A DNA stretch of 64,000 nucleotides from Tragulus kanchil (Eukaryota; Chordata; Mammalia; Artiodactyla; Tragulidae): positions 252,709,330 to 252,773,329 of the forward strand of contig JAIOJX010000026.1 of assembly GCA_022376925.1 (NCBI GenBank), read 5' to 3'. Shown here piece by piece: positions 55,901 to 64,000 of this stretch. Within the stretch, counting starts at the first letter, position 1. The number at the start of each line of letters is the position of its first letter. A program made the position numbers and the translations under genes. A model generated the notes under the pieces. That model was not told where the DNA came from, did no database searches, and worked only from the letters and a program-made list of their open reading frames with translations.

Positions 55901-57675
55901 TTATGGTTTATGCCAGGTGTGAACAAACTTTCTACAAAAAAACAGCTACTAAATATTTTCAGCTTTCTGGGCCATATCAACTCTATAGTTAACTACTTAT
56001 CTCTGCCACTGTAGGAAAAACACTCATAGACTGCAATGGCTAATTTTATGTGTTAATTTGGGGAGGCTAGAGTATCAAGCTATGCAATCAAATTCTAATT
56101 TAGGCATTGCAATGAAAATATTTTGTAATTGTGGATAGTTAGTAGACAGGTATTATATACTATTGGTCCCATTTCTATGGCGAACCCTGACTTCTACACA
56201 GATAATGCATAATGGGCCTGGCTTTGTTCCGATAAAACTATTTATAGTCATAAGTAGCGAATCACATTTGGCCTTTTACCTACCATAGTTTTCCAACATT
56301 TAGTACTATCAATAATAGAAGAGAGTTGCCTTTATTAAAAGCTTTATGATTTAGACAGTGTGAAAGGTGTTTCATGCATGGATTCCAAGGGTCCTATAAG
56401 CCGAGACAGGTCAGATGTTCTGGACCAGCAATGTGAATAGGAATGATTTTCTTAGGACCAATAAGACCAAAAGTATAAGCTTAAGAAAGAGTTTCTCAGA
56501 GAAGGTTTCAAGCGGTATTCTTTGTTTTACACTGTTTTCCTCCATTGCTATTGGGCTTCCCTGGTGGTCCAGTGGGTAAGAGATCAAAGTTATTGCCCAA
56601 AAAACATATCAGTATTTCTCTCCTGCATGTGTGTTAAATAACTATTCTTTAAATATAGTATTACTGTGCATACAAAAATGCAGGCTACTATATTTGTTTT
56701 ATTTTTTGGGAAAAAACAAAAAAGGACAGCCTATACTAACAGAGCTAGTATGTATGACACACTGTCACAAAATTATACACAAATGTGGACCAAAAAAATT
56801 AAGATTATAAAGGTCATTGCAAGCAACTTGCATTCATACTAGTATTTATTAATAGATGCTCTTTTGCTTGCAGTCTCACAAAATACAGCCCAAAGTAGCC
56901 ATGGAGGCCAAGAATCATCCTTGGTTATTATCAATCTGAAGTTTTTATGTATGTGTTCAGCTTGACTGTACTAAAGGAAGAGGGCTTAGTTCAGTCTGGT
57001 TTTATGGTTTATGCCAGGTGTGAACAAACTTTCTACAAAAAAACAGCTACTAAATATTTTCAGCTTTCTGGGCCATATCAACTCTATAGTTAACTACTTA
57101 TCTCTGCCACTGTAGGAAAAACACTCATAGACTGCAATGGCTAATTTTATGTGTTAATTTGGGGAGGCTAGAGTATCAAGCTATGCAATCAAATTCTAAT
57201 TTAGGCATTGCAATGAAAATATTTTGTAATTGTGGATAGTTAGTAGACAGGTATTATATACTATTGGTCCCATTTCTATGGCGAACCCTGACTTCTACAC
57301 AGATAATGCATAATGGGCCTGGCTTTGTTCCGATAAAACTATTTATAGTCATAAGTAGCGAATCACATTTGGCCTTTTACCTACCATAGTTTTCCAACAT
57401 TTAGTACTATCAATAATAGAAGAGAGTTGCCTTTATTAAAAGCTTTATGATTTAGACAGTGTGAAAGGTGTTTCATGCATGGATTCCAAGGGTCCTATAA
57501 GCCGAGACAGGTCAGATGTTCTGGACCAGCAATGTGAATAGGAATGATTTTCTTAGGACCAATAAGACCAAAAGTATAAGCTTAAGAAAGAGTTTCTCAG
57601 AGAAGGTTTCAAGACGGTATTCTTTGTTTTTACACTGTTTTTCTCCACTGGTTTCAGAGATCAAAGTTATTGCTA
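55493..57675. repeat. Direct duplication D22, ~1.1-kb unit
   Basis: Bases 55493-~56580 recur as ~56602-57675. Copy one's end (56536-56605) is scrambled: it contains a shortened '...CTATTGGGCTTCCCTGG', then 'AGATCAAAGTTATTGCCC', elements that in copy two lie in the reverse order (57658-57705). Small homopolymer differences occur elsewhere. Confidence 0.92.
55905..56310. mobile_element. Old hAT-like element split by another old repeat
   Basis: The outer parts ('GTGTGAACAAACTTTCTAC', 'TACTAAATATTTTCAGC', 'TTCTGGGCCATAT', then 'ATAATGGGCCTGGC', 'TTTGTTCCGATAAAACTATTTA', 'CACATTTGGCC') fit the well-known non-autonomous hAT family whose text reads '...AATATTTTAGGCTTTGTGG'. A ~170-bp stretch between them (about 56038-56205, 'TGGCTAATTTTATGTG' to 'GAACCCTGACTTCTAC') is a separate, older-looking insertion. 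Duplicate at 57015-57420. Confidence 0.55.
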
Positions 57676-57678
57676 TTG

Positions 57679-57960
57679 GGCTTCCCTGGTGGTCCAGTGG
57701 GTAAAGAGTCCACCTTGCAGTGCAGGAGGCACGGGTTCGATCCCTGGCCCTGGAAGATCCCACATGCCGCGGAGCGGCTGGGCTAGTGTGTCCAATTACA
57801 AGCCAGCACTCTGGAGCGCATGCGCCCAGAGCTGGTGCTTTGCAACGAGAGAGAGGCCACTGCGATGGGAGGTCCACACAGGCTGAAGAATAAAGATGGA
57901 TGAAAAAAATAAATAAACCAATATAAAAAGAGAACAAAATTTAAAAAAAATTAAAAAAAA
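57679..57960 (+). mobile_element. Young SINE with TSD (variant tail)
   Basis: 'GGGCTTCCCTGGTGGTCCAG' head, 'GGTTCGATCCCTGGCC', full CHR-like body to 'AGGCTGAAGAATAAAGATGG'. The CCAAT module is degenerate ('AAACCAATATAAAAAGAG') and there is no C-rich tract. Perfect target-site duplication AAGTTATTGCTATTG (57664-57678 and 57961-57975). Confidence 0.9.
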
Positions 57961-58317
57961 AAGTTATTGCTATTGATCCAACAGAAGTCAACCAACAGCG
58001 TGTGTTGGATGTTCATTTATTAAATGGGGCAACTTTCAATTGAACCTAATAATGGGAAAATTTAAATTCACTAAATCAAAGGTTTATTACTTTTGGAATA
58101 AAAGGCATTTTCTGCATCAAAGATTTAAAGCAAAGGACCTTTTAAGTAACATTTCTTGGAAGGAAGAATCTTCCAGCTATAAATTATTATTCCAATAATA
58201 ATAAGCATCATATACTTACAGTTATCTATAACTTTAAATAGCAGATCTTCAATTTGGTTGATGCCACTTGTTCCCATCTCCAGAGATTAATAAAATTCTT
58301 ATTTAAGAAGAAACTGG

Positions 58318-58664
58318 GGCTTCCCTGGTGGTCCAGTGGGTAAGGATACCGCCTTGGAGTGCAAGGGGCGCCGGTTCGATCCCTGGCCTGGGAAGATTCC
58401 ATGTGCCGCGGAGCGGCTGGACCGATGTGTCCATTTACCGAGCCGGTGCTCTGGAGCGCATGCGCCCAGAGCCGGTGCTCTGAGACAACAGAGGCCACTG
58501 CAATGGGAGGCCCACACGGGCCAAAGAACAAAGATGGATGAAAATGGATAAATGAAAGACCAATAGAAGTGGCCTGCCCGTCCCCCTCCCTCCCCAACCC
58601 GCCCCTCCCCTCCCTGCCCAAAAAAGAAATGATGCGCATGGCAGAATTCGTAGAGAAAAAAAGA
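58318..58664 (+). mobile_element. Young CCAAT-tail SINE with C-rich tract and possible 3' transduction
   Basis: Canonical head and body, 'GACCAATAGAAGTGGCC' at 58558-58574, a C-rich tract (58576-58618), a short A-run, then ~35 bp of non-SINE sequence ('ATGATGCGCATGGCAGAATTCG') before a second A-rich run. Flanks AAGAAGAAACTGG and AAGAAGAAATTGG (one mismatch) bracket the whole, so the extra 35 bp moved with the SINE. Confidence 0.85.
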
Positions 58665-58669
58665 AAAAA

Positions 58670-59820
58670 GAAGAAATTGGCCTCCTTTGTTTCCAACTGA
58701 GGGACATTCCCCCCCAAATACTCTTATTTCATTCAAGGTATTACCTGCTATTTCTCAAAAGTTTAAGAAGTGACCTACATTTAAAGATAAGTTGATTTAC
58801 AAGAAGCAAATACAACCACATCTTTTCAAGATCATATCACTTACGCAAAGTGGAGAATATCTGTAAAACTACCCTTGTCATAGACAAGCTTCTTGGAAGA
58901 TTAGGTTGTGAATGATAAAATGTGGGGAAGACAGGAACTTTGAAATTCAATATTTGAAAGAGAATTCTAACCTATCAGGTATTTGAAGGAATAGTCAAGC
59001 ATAATAGCAAAGGGTTCTTACGACCATGACCAAATGACAAACAAATTTATAAAATAAAAGGGGGTAAATTAATAGTAGTAAAGAAGACCTTAATTTAGAA
59101 AAGAAACTAACTTCAAAAATGGAAATTAATGGATTAGTATGGCATGTAGTGAACAAAGATATTTAGGCACAAAAAGGTATGGCATATGACTAAAAAATTC
59201 AGCAAAGAAAGGTCAAGTGGGGGAACTCTGTATAAAAAAAGACAGTCACAGGGCCTAAATTGGTCAGGAAAGTTCTAATTTCAAATCATCTGCCTGTCAA
59301 AGCATCGGTCCTGATTTTAAGTTCAGAAAATATAGTCACTCTCTTACCTATTTGTGTCTACAATCTCTATTAAACTGTCTTTAATGTAGAAAATCCAAGA
59401 ATTATTTTCTGATAATGAAAATTATCTGGAAACTCAAATCAGAGAAAATACATTAAAAAAACAATATCAACTAATAATTCTTAAAGAAAAAATACTTATT
59501 AGTGGTCTTTATTTACTAGTATCAACAAGCTGCTAATTTGGAAGGCCCCTTCAGCATAAGAAATTGGTGCCACACTTACCTCTGCTGATATTATCAGGGC
59601 TGGGGAGGGATGAAACCACAGTCTGCCAAAATCTGAACCATCCTTGACAGGTTTAGGGTTTCTGAAGAGAAGTTACCTCTACCAGGTCTGACTGTCATAG
59701 CTCAGGAAAATGGTAAAGTCATTCCTTCTAGTGCAGAATGTACCTCAGAAGAAGATGTTTAAGGGACCTATGTAGTAAGTCCCAGAAAGACAATATTAGT
59801 AGTGGGTTAGACATAGAATG
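58670..59820. other. Unassigned single-copy-looking DNA
   Basis: No repeat was recognised over ~1.1 kb, unusual for this window. A 41-codon open frame (59637-59762) follows an AG at 59650 and is protein-like. A strong minus-strand donor-like 'AGAGGTAAGTG' lies at about 59574-59584. No gene can be assembled from these. From ~59465 the text is repeated at ~60550-61602. Confidence 0.4.
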
Positions 59821-61602
59821 TAATAGCTAACAATTATGGAATGCTTACTGTGTTCTAGGAACTGAGGCATTATCTCACTTAATCCTTTTAAAAAACACTA
59901 TGGGTTAGAGGTACTCTTATTAACCTCATTTTATAGAAAACCTAGGCTGCTGCTGCTTCTTTTGTTTGTTTGTTTTTTTAACCTAGGCTTCTTTAACCTA
60001 AGATTAAGCTAAGATAAAGAGTTGCTCAAGGACTTCTTTGGTTGTCCAATAGTTAAGACTCCCTGCTTCCAATGCAAGGGGCGCAGATTTGATACTGGCT
60101 TGAGAAACTAAGATCACTCCTGCCCACGGACGGAAACAAAAAAGGCTCAAGACAACAAAGGTAGTAAGAGACAGGGTTGGGATTTGAACCTATGCAATCT
60201 GGTGCTTCAGAATGTATATATCCATAACCATAATGTTACAGGTACAAACAAGTAGTAGGGAGAGTTTTCTATACAGGGCAAATTAATTTTCTCAAACTTA
60301 ATCTCTGTTCACTTTATCCCACACCAGATAGTTAATTTCAACTCACATTTTAAAAAGTTAGACTAGCATTTATGTACCAACTTTTAAACAATAATAATCT
60401 TTAATATTTTACAATTTACAGCAGTGAAGCAATGGACAGTCTGTTAGTCTCCTAGACTAAGTGAAAGAGAGATGATACTGATTAGCGCACACCCTCCAGA
60501 TAAAATGAACAAGAGAAAAAAAACTTTATTGTACCAACTTTAACAATAATAATTCTTAAAGAAAAATATTTAAAAATAAAAAAAAGTTTGGTCTTTCTTT
60601 ACTAGTATCAACAAGCTGCTAATTTGGAAGGCCCCTTCAGCATAAGAAATTGGTGCCACACTTACCTCTGCTGATATTATCAGGGCTGGGGAGGGATGAA
60701 ACCACAGTCTGCCAAAATCTGAACCATCCTTGACAGGTTTAGGGTTTCTGAAGAGAAGTTACCTCTACCAGGTCTGACTGTCATAGCTCAGGAAAATGGT
60801 AAAGTCATTCTTTCTAGTGCAGAATGTACCTCAGAAGAAGATGTTTAAGGGACCTATGTAGTAAGTCCCAGAAAGACAATATTAGTAGTGGGTTAGACAT
60901 AGAATGTAATAGCTAACAATTATGGAATGCTTACTGTGTTCTAGGAACTGAGGCATTATCTCACTTAATCCTTTTAAAAAACACTATGGGTTAGAGGTAC
61001 TCTTATTAACCTCATTTTATAGAAAACCTAGGCTGCTGCTGCTTCTTTTGTTTGTTTGTTTTTTTAACCTAGGCTTCTTTAACCTAAGATTAAGCTAAGA
61101 TAAAGAGTTGCTCAAGGACTTCTTTGGTTGTCCAATAGTTAAGACTCCCTGCTTCCAATGCAAGGGGCGCAGATTTGATACTGGCTTGAGAAACTAAGAT
61201 CACTCCTGCCCACGGACGGAAACAAAAAAGGCTCAAGACAACAAAGGTAGTAAGAGACAGGGTTGGGATTTGAACCTATGCAATCTGGTGCTTCAGAATG
61301 TATATATCCATAACCATAATGTTACAGGTACAAACAAGTAGTAGGGAGAGTTTTCTATACAGGGCAAATTAATTTTCTCAAACTTAATCTCTGTTCACTT
61401 TATCCCACACCAGATAGTTAATTTCAACTCACATTTTAAAAAGTTAGACTAGCATTTATGTACCAACTTTTAAACAATAATAATCTTTAATATTTTACAA
61501 TTTACAGCAGTGAAGCAATGGACAGTCTGTTAGTCTCCTAGACTAAGTGAAAGAGAGATGATACTGATTAGCGCACACCCTCCAGATAAAATGAACAAGA
61601 GA
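59465..61602. repeat. Direct duplication D23, ~1.08-kb unit
   Basis: Bases ~59465-60516 recur as ~60550-61602 (offset 1085-1086). The first ~80 bases of copy two (60517-60600) are ragged with extra A-runs, then identity is near perfect (one C/T at 59725/60811). Confidence 0.93.
59822..60240 (+). mobile_element. MIR SINE with a nested short SINE
   Basis: MIR signature: 'GGAATGCTTACTGTGTTCTAGG', 'CATTATCTCACTTAATCC', 'CTCATTTTATAGAAAACC', 'GAGTTGCTCAAG', 'GGGATTTGAACCTATG', 'CTGGTGCTTCAGA'. A ~105-bp tRNA-type SINE ('GACTTCTTTGGTTGTCC', 'GGGGCGCAGATTTGATAC') sits at 60029-60142, flanked by GCTCAAG on both sides. Duplicate at 60907-61325. Confidence 0.75.
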
Positions 61603-62229
61603 TACTCATAAACTTCACACTTCATTTATTGAAGCTCTTCGTATCCAATGAACTGCTCAAGTAATCCAATCAAATAGGTCAGTTTACAAGTAAGTGTCAT
61701 CAGCATGCCTCCAAGTTATCCAAGTAACTTATTTTTACCGGTGAGGAACTTACATGTTTGATACCTTATTCAAAACCCGCATAACACCTAAATCCACAGA
61801 AATGTTGGCTTTTCTCCTCTAACTTATTCTCTTAGTAGTCAATTTACATCTTGGTTTATCACATTCACAGTTTTTTGAAAGTTTCGTCTCATTCTTATCA
61901 GACCATTTATCTCACAATTTTCCTCCAAGTGGATGCATTTTTACCGCAAAATTTGAAGCTACACTACCAAAGATTAGAACCATGATTTTAAAAGACATGA
62001 CTGCAAAAGTACAACCCGCCACCTCCAATGATTTACAAGGAACGAATGGTCTGGGACAAATTTGCTTCAGCCTTTAAAGGGGAGGGCTCGCTGCCATCAC
62101 ATAGGGTGATCAGGGAATGGGAGGAGGGAAGGTCGGGAAGGCAGTGTTGGATTCAAGTGAACAAACATTCACTGCGCCACTCACCAAGCGCAAAAGAAAG
62201 AGGAGGGGGGAAAAGGCAGTATTTAAATC
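61603..62229. other. Upstream flank of the CpG island
   Basis: Rises from AT-rich to mixed composition. Minus-strand AATAAA occurs at about 61625. A TATTTAAA box-like motif is at 62219-62226, 5' of the island. No repeat recognised. A 221-codon plus frame starting at 62028 is low-complexity downstream and has no domain; I do not call it a gene. Confidence 0.45.
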
Positions 62230-63210
62230 AGTGGGCCCTGCAGGTTTGCCGGCGGGGCCAAGATCCGGAGGCGCGGACTCGTGAGCTGGGGAGCAGCAGG
62301 GCTCGAGAGGAGCCCTTCCTCCGCCAGGCGAGGGCGGCCAACCAGGGCCGGGCCTTCAGCGCCCCGCTCCCAATGCCCGCACACTCGCCGGCCCACTCGC
62401 CAGCCCGCGGGCCGACCAGTCGTAGCCGCTTACCGGTGGCGCCTCTCTGCCTCCCCGGGGGCAGCCCTTCAACGGTTGCCGCAGTCAGAGCACCACCCCG
62501 CGGTGGGGCACGTCGAGCCCGCCCGCCGCTCTGGGAGCCGCGTAGCTGCACCGCTCTCGCGAGAGCTCGGCGGAGTCCGCGAGCTGCGGGGGAGGAGAAG
62601 GGAGGGGCCTTTAACGGCGGAGGCCGGTTCTGCGCCGGATCCAGGAGCTGGGAGGACGCCATTGTGCTCCGCGGTCAACTGTTCCGCCTTTAGGGGCCCA
62701 GAACTCCAAGGAGGAAGGCGGCGGTGTGATCGCTGGCAGCGGGACGAGCCTCGTTCAGTGCCAGGTCAGGAGCAGGGGTGAGACACTGCGGAGCTCGGAG
62801 TTTTAGCTTTCCGGGCGGTGCTTCAGGTCTAGGCCGCGGGTGGGGGAGGGGGTGAAACGAAGTTCTGGCCGCGGGACGCCGACCGCCTTTCCTTCCCTTC
62901 AAGACCCGGGGCCGTGGGTGGTTAAGGGCAGCCGGGCGCGGGCCTCCTCCGCCGGCGGCCTTTCGTCTCTGGGTGGAGTTTGTGACGAGTGGAGGGAGTA
63001 GGCTGCGTGTCTCCTTTACGGAAGTGCGTTTTCCTTATGGACGAGCGGCGGGCGAGGGGAAGGGGTTGGAGGCCGATTTTACCCCTTCCGCAGCCGCCTC
63101 TTCGGGAAAGCGGTACGGAGGGTCCTCTGGAACCCCGCGAGCCAGGTGGGTGCTGAGCGGGTGTTGAAGGCGGGGAGGCTCGAGTCGAAGGAACCTTACC
63201 AGCCCGTTGT
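62230..63210. promoter_or_regulatory. CpG island / probable promoter and first exon of an unidentified gene
   Basis: About 1 kb of high GC with dense CpG in an otherwise AT-rich window. It contains a perfect palindrome TCTCGCGAGA (62555-62564), a YY1-like 'GGACGCCATTGTG' (62653-62665) and donor-like sites 'GCCAG|GTCAGG' (62764/62765) and 'GCCAG|GTGGGT' (63145/63146). This combination is typical of TATA-less housekeeping promoters. If transcribed rightwards, exon 1 would end at one of those donors and the gene would lie beyond 64000. Leftward or bidirectional transcription cannot be excluded. No coding exon could be named. Confidence 0.75.
62555..62564. promoter_or_regulatory. TCTCGCGAGA palindromic promoter element
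   Basis: Exact 10-bp match to the core-promoter palindrome described in CpG-island promoters of essential genes and reported as the BANP binding site (also linked to ZBTB33/Kaiso). It sits centrally in the island, within ~100 bp of the likely start region. Confidence 0.7.
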
Positions 63211-64000
63211 GTGGGGTAAAGGTGTGGTTTGCTCGGTGCCCGTCCCAGGTATTCCGAGTATCGTGATAGTTGGGGATTTCTTTAGTACTGTAGTATATTG
63301 TGTGTGCTTCAAATAGAAATAGGCTGTGGTATGTATAAAAACGGACCTGTCGGCATAAGAAGTAAAATACGGAAGGCACTAGTAGTTGAATACAGGACTC
63401 CTTCATTTTGATGAAACTGCGTAGTAAAGATGAATGTGTACGCACCCCTAAAATACTTATTTTTTCCTACGAACAGATGTAAATATATGAGGAACATCTC
63501 TGTCTTGGTAATAATTGATAAACTGATCACAATTGCTGTCGTTTGACGCTGTTAAGAGCAGAGTGAAATTGAATTCATAAGACTTTTCCGATATTGTAGG
63601 ATACTTTAGGTATTTTTCGTTATTAAAATAATTTTAAAATCTCCTCCTTTCTTGCTTTAATTTACTCGTTTCTGAAACTAAGAAATAAGGTTAAAGGTGA
63701 ATTTTTTATTTTAAAAAATCAAACATTATGCTGTTGTGGCGGCGCCGGATCCAGGAGCTGGGAGGACGCCATTGTGCTCCGCGGTCAACTGTTCCGCCTT
63801 TAGGGGCCCAGAACTCCAAGGAGGAAGGCGGCGGTGTGATCGCTGGCAGCGGGACGAGCCTCGTTCAGTGCCAGGTCAGGAGCAGGGGTGAGACACTGCG
63901 GAGCTCGGAGTTTTAGCTTTCCGGGCGGTGCTTCAGGTCTAGGCCGCGGGTGGGGGAGGGGGTGAAACGAAGTTCTGGCCGCGGGACGCCGACCGCCTTT
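62632..64000. repeat. Direct duplication D24, second copy cut by the window end
   Basis: Bases 62632-62890 recur as 63742-64000, offset 1110. The join is at 'TTGTGGCG|GCGCCGGATCC'. The unit covers the candidate first exon and both donor-like sites, so annotation may call a duplicated exon. Confidence 0.95.
63211..63741. other. Intron-like AT-rich sequence after the island
   Basis: GC falls quickly to AT-rich with no repeat recognised, as expected for the start of a first intron if the gene runs rightwards. Ends at the D24 join. Confidence 0.4.

Noticed and set aside
61600..61760. Minus-strand 3' end or box C/D snoRNA (AATAAA at ~61625; TGATGA and CTGA near 61690-61710 in complement)
   Set aside because: The C and D boxes are only ~20 nt apart with no terminal stem, and a lone AATAAA is common in AT-rich DNA.
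62228..62662. 144-codon minus-strand frame and 221/166-codon plus frames in the CpG island
   Set aside because: GC-rich DNA gives long frames by chance; compositions are P/R/A/G-rich, no domain is seen, and the frames overlap each other. The minus-strand ATG has a fair Kozak context, but no splice donor or homology supports it.
832..64000. The many ~1.1-kb direct repeats as a biological tandem-amplification system
   Set aside because: Unit length is independent of content, copies are always two (three only where units overlap), edges are ragged, and differences are sequencing-type. An assembly cause is far more likely.
1..64000. CRISPR arrays, bacterial operons, phage or plasmid elements
   Set aside because: The content is vertebrate interspersed repeats and a CpG island; direct repeats are far too long and too few per locus for CRISPR.

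Overview
This window is nuclear DNA of a ruminant artiodactyl. The evidence is a BovB (RTE-clade) LINE, Bov-tA/BovA SINEs, many tRNA-Glu-derived CHR-type SINEs and a young artiodactyl-type L1, together with an old mammalian layer (L1M, MIR, MER2-like and hAT-like elements). The species cannot be read from the sequence. The youngest SINE here has a conserved 3' module (GACCAATAGAAGTGGCC) that I do not recognise from cattle or sheep, so a less-studied ruminant such as a chevrotain is possible.

The dominant structure is not a gene. The window holds 24 direct tandem duplications. All but two are about 1.08-1.19 kb long (one is 718 bp, one is cut by the window end), and they tile the whole 64 kb. 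They cut through L1, BovB, SINEs, unique DNA and a CpG island alike. Copies are near-identical and differ mainly in homopolymers, low-complexity tracts and ragged first bases. Neighbouring duplications sometimes overlap, so some ~230-390 bp stretches occur three times. The simplest reading is an assembly made of consecutive blocks (about 1.8-6 kb) sharing ~1.1 kb ends that were concatenated without trimming. Removing the second copies would take out roughly 25 kb and leave about 38 kb of real locus.

Layout, left to right. (1) 1-7930: a young, nearly full-length L1 on the + strand. It has 5' UTR, ORF1, ORF2 endonuclease, RT and Cys motif, a G-rich 3' UTR and poly-A, and is broken artificially by two duplications and by one 1-nt frameshift shared by both copies. 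(2) 7931-8400: BovB and old L1 fragments. (3) 8406-14008: a second L1 with a 5' inversion (twin priming) and 15-bp target-site duplications, carrying a nested SINE. (4) 14100-15420: a 5'-truncated L1. (5) 15448-30660: mostly AT-rich DNA with a MER2-like transposon, CHR/Bov SINEs, short L1 tails and an old L1M. (6) 30664-34240: a BovB inserted into an older repeat and itself hit by a young SINE. (7) 35560-53030: two or more old minus-strand L1M elements peppered with SINEs and a plus-strand BovB fragment. (8) 53230-58700: BovB 3' end, CHR SINE, hAT-like element and two young SINEs. (9) 58700-61600: MIR and otherwise unassigned DNA. (10) 62230-63210: a CpG island with a perfect TCTCGCGAGA element, probably the promoter and first exon of a housekeeping-type gene that I cannot name; it restarts at 63742 as the last duplication.

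No host protein-coding gene can be named. The only clear coding sequences are retrotransposon ORFs. The best biological candidates are the near-intact L1, the twin-primed L1, the young CCAAT-tailed SINE family and the CpG-island promoter.
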